From Rhodocyclaceae bacterium (GTDB lineage: Bacteria; Pseudomonadota; Gammaproteobacteria; Burkholderiales; Rhodocyclaceae): a DNA stretch of 51,523 nucleotides. The first letter of the stretch is position 1. Each line of letters begins with the position of its first letter. The notes under the pieces are model-generated. The model was not told the origin of the DNA and searched no databases. It saw only the letters and a program-made list of their open reading frames with translations. Below are positions 46,638 to 51,523 of this stretch, in pieces. The position numbers were made by a program, and so were the translations under genes. Location of the stretch: the NCBI GenBank assembly GCA_020445785.1, contig JAGRFZ010000030.1, forward strand, positions 1,699 to 53,221, given 5' to 3'.

Positions 46638-46889
46638 GTGTCTTTCGTCATTCCTACCCTGTCCCAACTCGGGCCGACACTCCGCGGGTTTCGCCGGCAA
46701 AGAAACCTCACCCAAACCGAAGTCGGCCGTCTGAGTGGCTTGCAGCAGAAAACCGTCTCGATACTCGAGACGCACCCCGAGCGCTGCACCCTGGTGAGTC
46801 TCTTCAAGTACCTCTCGGCCGTCGAGGCCTCGCTCTCGCTCGCCCCCATCGCGCCCCTTCGCCACCCGCCCTCGGGGGACGACTGGTAA
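46638..46889 (+). CDS. hipB: HipB-like antitoxin, XRE helix-turn-helix
   Basis: DNA-binding antitoxin that represses the operon and neutralises HipA. The 83-residue protein carries an XRE-type helix-turn-helix in GFRRQRNLTQTEVGRLSGLQQKTVSILE (about 17-44) followed by LFKYLSAVEASLSLAP. A GTG start lies seven bases after an aaggaag ribosome site. Its TAA overlaps the hipA ATG (TAATG), so the two are translationally coupled. Confidence 0.85.
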   Translation: MSFVIPTLSQLGPTLRGFRRQRNLTQTEVGRLSGLQQKTVSILETHPERCTLVSLFKYLSAVEASLSLAPIAPLRHPPSGDDW

Positions 46890-48198
46890 TGGGACGAAAA
46901 CGGCTCGGCCAGCGCCTGGGGCTTTGGATGAATGGGCGGTACGTCGGCCGCTGGGACATCACCGCCCAAGGCCGGCAATCCCTTCAGTACGACGACCAAT
47001 GGGTCCACTCGGAGGTCGGCCGGCCGGTGTCTCTGTCGATGCCGCTCCGTCCCAGCGACCGTCCGTACAGGGCCCGGCGGTCGAGGCCTATTTCGAGAAC
47101 CTGCTCCCCGACAACCGGGAAATTCGTCAGCGCATCGCAGAGCGCTTTCACACCGATCGCGCCGACGCTTTCAGCCTGCTTGCCGAGATCGGCCGCGACT
47201 GCGTCGGCGCGCTCCAGATCCTGCCGGACGGCGAACGACCCGAAGCGCCCGGCACACGACACCGCAGGCCCCTCACCGAAGAGGAGGTCGAAGCACATCT
47301 GCAGTCGATGTCGGGCAGGCCCGCCTTCGGGGTGAGCGACGACGACAGTTTTCGCATCTCGCTTGCCGGCGCACAGGAAAGAACCGCCCTCTGCCGCCAC
47401 GCAGATCGCTGGCGCCTGCCGCAAGGCGGCACCCCGACGACGCACATCTTCAAGCTCCCGATGGCCAGGCGGCCTCAGAACATCGACCGCTCGACCTCGA
47501 TCGAGAACGAATGGCTGTGCCACAAGCTGCTCCAGGCGTACGGGGTTCCGGTGGCAAACGCCGACATCCTCCGATTCGGCGGGACGACAGCCCTCTGCGT
47601 CGAGCGATTCGACCGCAAGCACAGCAGCAGTGGGGGCATTCTGCGTCGCCCCCGGGAGGACATCTGCCAGGTGTTCGCCCTCGGCCCGAGCCGCAAGTAC
47701 GAGAAAGACGGCGGCCCCGGCATCCGGCACATCATGGACTTCCTATCGGGCTCGCTTCACGCCCGTCCGGACCCATTGGATTTCTTCCGGATCCGGCTCG
47801 TCTTCTGGCTCCTCGCCGCCATCGATGACCACGCCGAGAACTTAAGCATCTTCATCCAGCCGCGCGGAAGCTTCCAACTCGCCCCTCGCTACGATGTGCT
47901 CTCCGCCCACCCGGTGCTGGGACACGGAACGGGGTTCATCGCGCCCCAGATGGCGGAGATGTCGATGGCTGTCTGGGGCAAGAACCGCCACGCCAAATGG
48001 GCGGAGATCCGCCGCGAGCACTTCGAGAAGACCGCAGCGGACTGCGGCATCGGCAACCCGGGCCCGCTCATTGACGATATCAAGGCGATGACCCCCGGCA
48101 TCGTCGAACGCGTTGCCCGGGACCTTCCACCCACCTTCCCCGACCACGTTGCAGGCACCATCCTCAAAGGGGTCTCGGCGACCGCGCGGAAGCTCTGA
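46889..48198 (+). pseudogene. hipA: hipA-like toxin kinase with a one-base frameshift
   Basis: HipA is a Ser/Thr kinase toxin whose best-known target is glutamyl-tRNA synthetase. The reading frame from the ATG at 46889 encodes the correct HipA N-terminus (LWMNGRYVGRW, VGRPVSLSMPLRPSDRPYR), but homology then continues in a different frame (GPAVEAYFENLLPDN onward). The switch falls at a GGG run at 47070-47072. Adding one G restores 436 residues, the usual HipA length. As read, the first frame stops at 47335. Downstream, ENEWLCHKLLQAYGVPVA, VERFDRKH, the catalytic block AAIDDHAENLSIF and YDVLSAHPV are intact. The mutation would give a toxin-null allele, unless it is a sequencing error or is bypassed. 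Confidence 0.85.
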
Positions 48199-48501
48199 AC
48201 CGGCCGTAAGGAAACGCTCCCTGCCCAGCCGACACGGCGCCACCCGGGCGCGGGACGACCGTGCGCAGTTCAGGAACAGGTACCCCGCGCAAGGGACTCA
48301 GCCTGCTTCGGCAAGCCGAGGACTTGCCCCACCGAAAAACCGCGCCTTCACGTCCCCGGGCCTTGCCGGCGACAAACGCCACCAACGTCCCCGTGCTACG
48401 GATCATTCGGGAGCAGGTCTCACTCCTCCGCAACGGAACGACCGCAATAGGCAACGTAAAAAAGCCGGTTCGCGCCATCGGGCGGGAACCGGCTTCAGAT
48501 C
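48199..48501. other. Region between hipA and tRNA-Phe
   Basis: No supported coding sequence. The right end carries the minus-strand tRNA terminator (48458-48494). The short frames seen here cross the tRNA or lack a ribosome site. Confidence 0.6.
48458..48494 (-). terminator. Terminator of tRNA-Phe
   Basis: On the minus strand the stem AGCCGGTTC / GAACCGGCT, with a 14-base loop, is followed by six T's, beginning just after the tRNA 3' end. A convincing intrinsic terminator. Confidence 0.85.
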
Positions 48502-48577
<76 letters not shown>

Positions 48578-48638
48578 GCAAAGAGCGCGCATTATAGCCG
48601 ATGATCGACCACGGTCAACCTGACCGACGCGCCGGCGC

Positions 48639-50117
48639 TCAGCCCGGCACCGGCGCCAATTCGCCGCTCGCGCCGGCGGGCTGGAAGCTGCGCGGGAACA
48701 CCACCTGCGCGATCGTGCCGCGCCCCGACGGGTTCGGGTTCAAGGTCGCGCGGGCGCGGTGTAGCTCGGCGATCTCTCGAACGATCGGCAGGCCGAGTCC
48801 GGATCCGTCCTCACCGCTGCCCAGCACCCGGTAGAAACGCTCGAACACGCGCTCTCGGTCCGCTTCGGGAATGCCGATGCCGGAGTCTTCGACCTCGAGG
48901 ATGGCGAAGTCGGTGGCCTGGGTGCGCACGGTCACCTGCCCCTCCACCGGCGTGTACTTGATCGCGTTGTCCACCAGATTCTTGACCAGTTCACGCAGCA
49001 GCACCGGGTTGCCGTCGATCGACAGCTCGGCGTCCGTCGCTTCGATGCCGAGGTCGATCTGCTTCGCCAGCGCCCGTGGGAATAGCTCTTCGACGACGTT
49101 CTTCGCCAGCGCCGAAAGATCGACCCGCTCCACGGCGTAGATCTTCTCGGAGCTGGATTCCGCTCGCGCCAGCGACAGCAGCTGGTTGATCAGGTGGCTG
49201 GCCCGCTCCGCGCTGTCGGCAATCTGCTGGAGCGAACTGCGCAGGGCCTCGGGCTCACGCTCCAGCAACGCCAGTTCGGTCTGCATGCGCAGGCCGGTCA
49301 GCGGCGTGCGCATCTGGTGGGCGGCGTCGGCGATGAAGCGTTGCTGGGCCTGCAGGTTTTCCTCGAGCCGCACCATCATCTCGTTGAACGCGATGATCAA
49401 CGGCCGCACTTCTTCCGGAACACCGATCGTCGAGATCGGCGAAAGGTCCGACGGCCGCCGCCGTCGCAGAATGCGCTGGAGCCGGCTCAGCGGTGCGATG
49501 CCGCGGGTCAGGCCGAGCCATACCAGGACCACCGCGAGCGGGATGATCGCGAACTGGGGCAACAGCACGCCGGTGACGACACGCGATGCAAGATCGCTGC
49601 GCTTGTTGCGGGTCTCGCCGAGCTGGAGCAGCACCAGCGGGCTGTCGGAACGGGGATAGGCACGCAGGAAGAGATAGGCGATGCGTACCTCTTCACCCTG
49701 GATCACACCGTCGCGGAACAGCACGTCACCGGGCACCAGATCGCGCGGCGGTGACGCCGGCGGGATGTCCTTGTCGCCCGAGATGACGCGACCGGCGAGG
49801 TCCGTGACCTGAAAGTAGACGACATCGTCCTGGTCGGATCGGAACAGCGCCCGCGCCGGCGCCGGAAAATTGACGCTGACCTCGCCCTGGTCGACGGCGA
49901 TCATCTGGGCCAGCGCCCGCAGGCTGTCGGCCATGCTGCGATCGTACGGGGTGTTGGCGATGCTGGCGGCGACGTTGTGGGTGATGATGATCGAGATCGG
50001 CCACAGGAACAGCAACGGCGCCAGCATCCAGTCGAGGATCTCGCCGAACAGCGAATTGTAGTGGGTCTCGCCCCCCTGCTTGCCCGCCTCGGCCAGACGC
50101 CGACGCCTAGGCCACAT
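48639..50117 (-). CDS. TctE-like sensor histidine kinase
   Basis: Inner-membrane two-component kinase. The 492-residue protein has an N-terminal membrane helix within the block NSLFGEILDWMLAPLLFLWP (about 20-45), a periplasmic sensor domain of the TctE (2CSK_N) type, a second helix (about 185-205), a HAMP-like linker, the phosphorylated His in FIADAAHQMRTPL, and the ATPase blocks NLVDNAIKYTP, EDSGIGIP and GSGLGLPI. Homologues are linked to tricarboxylate uptake, but no transporter is present here, so the ligand is open. The ATG overlaps the response-regulator stop by 11 bases. Confidence 0.93.
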   Translation of the reverse strand: MWPRRRRLAEAGKQGGETHYNSLFGEILDWMLAPLLFLWPISIIITHNVAASIANTPYDRSMADSLRALAQMIAVDQGEVSVNFPAPARALFRSDQDDVVYFQVTDLAGRVISGDKDIPPASPPRDLVPGDVLFRDGVIQGEEVRIAYLFLRAYPRSDSPLVLLQLGETRNKRSDLASRVVTGVLLPQFAIIPLAVVLVWLGLTRGIAPLSRLQRILRRRRPSDLSPISTIGVPEEVRPLIIAFNEMMVRLEENLQAQQRFIADAAHQMRTPLTGLRMQTELALLEREPEALRSSLQQIADSAERASHLINQLLSLARAESSSEKIYAVERVDLSALAKNVVEELFPRALAKQIDLGIEATDAELSIDGNPVLLRELVKNLVDNAIKYTPVEGQVTVRTQATDFAILEVEDSGIGIPEADRERVFERFYRVLGSGEDGSGLGLPIVREIAELHRARATLNPNPSGRGTIAQVVFPRSFQPAGASGELAPVPG

Positions 50118-50778
50118 CCGGTTTTTCCAGGCAGTATCCGAGGCCGCGCACGGTCACCACCCGCACACCGCTCGTCTCGAGTTTCTTGCGCAGGCGGTGA
50201 ACGTAGACTTCGATCGCGTTGTTCGAGACTTCCTCACCCCAGCCGCACAAGTGGTCCACCAACTGGTCCTTGCTGACCAGGCGCCCGGCCCTCAGCAGCA
50301 GGACTTCGAGCAGCCCGATTTCGCGGGCTGACATCTCGACGATCTGGCCGTTGATCTTGACCACCCGGTCGGCCTGATCGTACTCGAGCCCGCCCAGTTC
50401 GATACAGCGCGGCTGTCCGGTACCTCGCCGGGTGAGGGCACGCACCCGCGCTTCGAGTTCGGGCAGGGCAAAAGGCTTGGTCAGGTAGTCGTCCGCCCCG
50501 GCGTCGAGGCCGCGCACCCGATCCTCGACGCCGTCCTGGGCGGTCAGGATCAGCACCGGCAAGGCCGATTTGCGGGCCCGCAGCCGCTTCAGCACGTCGA
50601 TGCCCGCAAGCTTGGGCAGACCCAGGTCGAGGATCAGCAGGTCGTAGGGCTGGGATGCCACTGCCGCATCCGCTTCGGTTCCGGTTGCCACGTGATCGAC
50701 CGCATAACCATTGCGGCGCAGCGCCCGTGCCAGACCGTCCGCTATGACAGCATCGTCTTCCGCCAACAGAATCCGCAT
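50107..50778 (-). CDS. OmpR/PhoB-type response regulator, TctD/QseB-like
   Basis: A 223-residue DNA-binding regulator with a receiver domain (acidic AEDD at 6-9, phosphoacceptor Asp near 51 in LLILDLGLP, Thr in LILTAQDG, Lys in YLTKPFALPE) and a C-terminal winged helix (about 125-220, NAIEVYVHRLRKKLE ... TVRGLGYCLE). It partners the overlapping histidine kinase gene. Direct repeats of CTTACR lie 13-43 bases upstream, suggesting autoregulation. Confidence 0.95.
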   Translation of the reverse strand: MRILLAEDDAVIADGLARALRRNGYAVDHVATGTEADAAVASQPYDLLILDLGLPKLAGIDVLKRLRARKSALPVLILTAQDGVEDRVRGLDAGADDYLTKPFALPELEARVRALTRRGTGQPRCIELGGLEYDQADRVVKINGQIVEMSAREIGLLEVLLLRAGRLVSKDQLVDHLCGWGEEVSNNAIEVYVHRLRKKLETSGVRVVTVRGLGYCLEKPDVA

Positions 50779-50790
50779 ATCCCGTTCCGC

Positions 50791-50821
50791 TGTAAGTTTG
50801 ACGTAAGCGGTGCCTCGTAAG
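50791..50821 (-). promoter_or_regulatory. Triple CTTACR direct repeat before the response regulator
   Basis: On the minus strand CTTACG, CTTACG and CTTACA occur in the same orientation. The last two start exactly 11 bp apart (five-base spacer) and the first 14 bp from the second. An 11-bp spaced pair of half-sites is typical of OmpR/PhoB-family binding boxes, here probably the regulator's own. Confidence 0.55.
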
Positions 50822-50886
50822 GTCTAACCCGCTGTTCTCCTTTTACTCGGTCTTGGGGCTTCGGCTGCAGCTTGCTGCCGGAACCC

Positions 50887-50931
50887 GGGGAGCGCCCAGC
50901 CCCGCAGCGGGCGACTCCCCGCCGCCTTTTT
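50887..50931 (+). terminator. Hairpin plus T-run in the RR-groEL gap
   Basis: GGGGAGCGCCC pairs with GGGCGACTCCCC (one bulged A) around an 11-base loop, and a run of five T's follows six bases later on the plus strand. No plus-strand gene precedes it, so it is either a terminator for an unseen small RNA or a leader hairpin on the minus strand. Confidence 0.3.
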
Positions 50932-50994
50932 CCCCCGATTATCCCACGCAGCGCGCAGCTTGGCCCGTGTGCCTGTTGGCGTGCACCGTAGACG

Positions 50995-51021
50995 AAAAAG
51001 GCCCCGTCTGGCGACGGGGCC
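50995..51021 (-). terminator. Terminator of groEL
   Basis: Stem GGCCCCGTC / GACGGGGCC with a four-base loop, followed on the minus strand by five T's, 25 bases after the groEL stop. Clear intrinsic terminator. Confidence 0.88.
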
Positions 51022-51046
51022 TCGCGGACAGGCGTCCGGACCGGGC

Positions 51047-51523
<477 letters not shown>

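Overview
This is a GC-rich, gene-dense proteobacterial chromosome segment. Gene order suggests a betaproteobacterium, perhaps Rhodocyclales-like: hemC-hemD-hemX-hemY diverging from ppc, algZ-algR beside argH, pepP-ubiH-dusB-fis-purH-purD-hemF, and hemA-prfA-prmC-grxD. This placement rests on remembered synteny, not on a search. The gene set fits a respiratory organism that can probably oxidise sulfide (sulfide:quinone oxidoreductase). A tkt-pgk-fba cluster of Calvin-cycle/glycolysis type leaves autotrophy possible, but no RuBisCO or phosphoribulokinase lies in the window.

Layout. 1-4336: tkt (5' end cut by the window), pgk and fba on the plus strand, without the gap and pyk genes that often sit among them. 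4438-12475, minus strand: a very large secreted PKD/Fn3 protein with a perfect FNR-type box upstream, then a transmembrane GGDEF-EAL protein paired with a periplasmic type-I binding protein. 12863-17605, plus: sulfide:quinone oxidoreductase, a DUF3422 protein, then a tight NrtS-like / ECF sigma / zinc anti-sigma / papain-like amidase cluster whose first ribosome site lies inside a hairpin. 17859-26042, plus: pepP, ubiH, dusB, fis, purH, purD, a YegP-like gene and hemF. 26103-30992, minus: hemY, hemX, hemD, hemC. 31168-33897: ppc. 33911-35646, minus: algR, algZ. 35816-39633, plus: argH, a Ser/Thr kinase with a cyclic-nucleotide domain, and a translationally coupled fructosamine-kinase-family gene. 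39653-42457, minus: an HPr-rel-A cassette (nucleotidyltransferase, HprK-like kinase, PqqD-like protein) headed by a small exported protein with a Tat-like signal. 42672-46273, minus: grxD, prmC, prfA, hemA. 46638-48198: a hipBA toxin-antitoxin pair whose hipA has a one-base frameshift, next to tRNA-Phe. 48639-50778, minus: a TctE/TctD-like two-component system. 51047-51523: the 3' part of groEL.

Tetrapyrrole genes (hemA, hemC, hemD, hemX, hemY, hemF) occur in three separate clusters, so much of early haem synthesis is covered. The best candidate for an undescribed system is the HPr-rel-A cassette. Its PqqD-like recognition protein, HprK-like kinase and nucleotidyltransferase are co-transcribed with a candidate Tat substrate, which suggests cytoplasmic modification of a folded protein before export. 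Other points for follow-up are the binding-protein/c-di-GMP pair, the secreted PKD protein with its FNR box, the hairpin at the nrtS ribosome site, the hipA frameshift and a three-copy CTTACR box before the response regulator.
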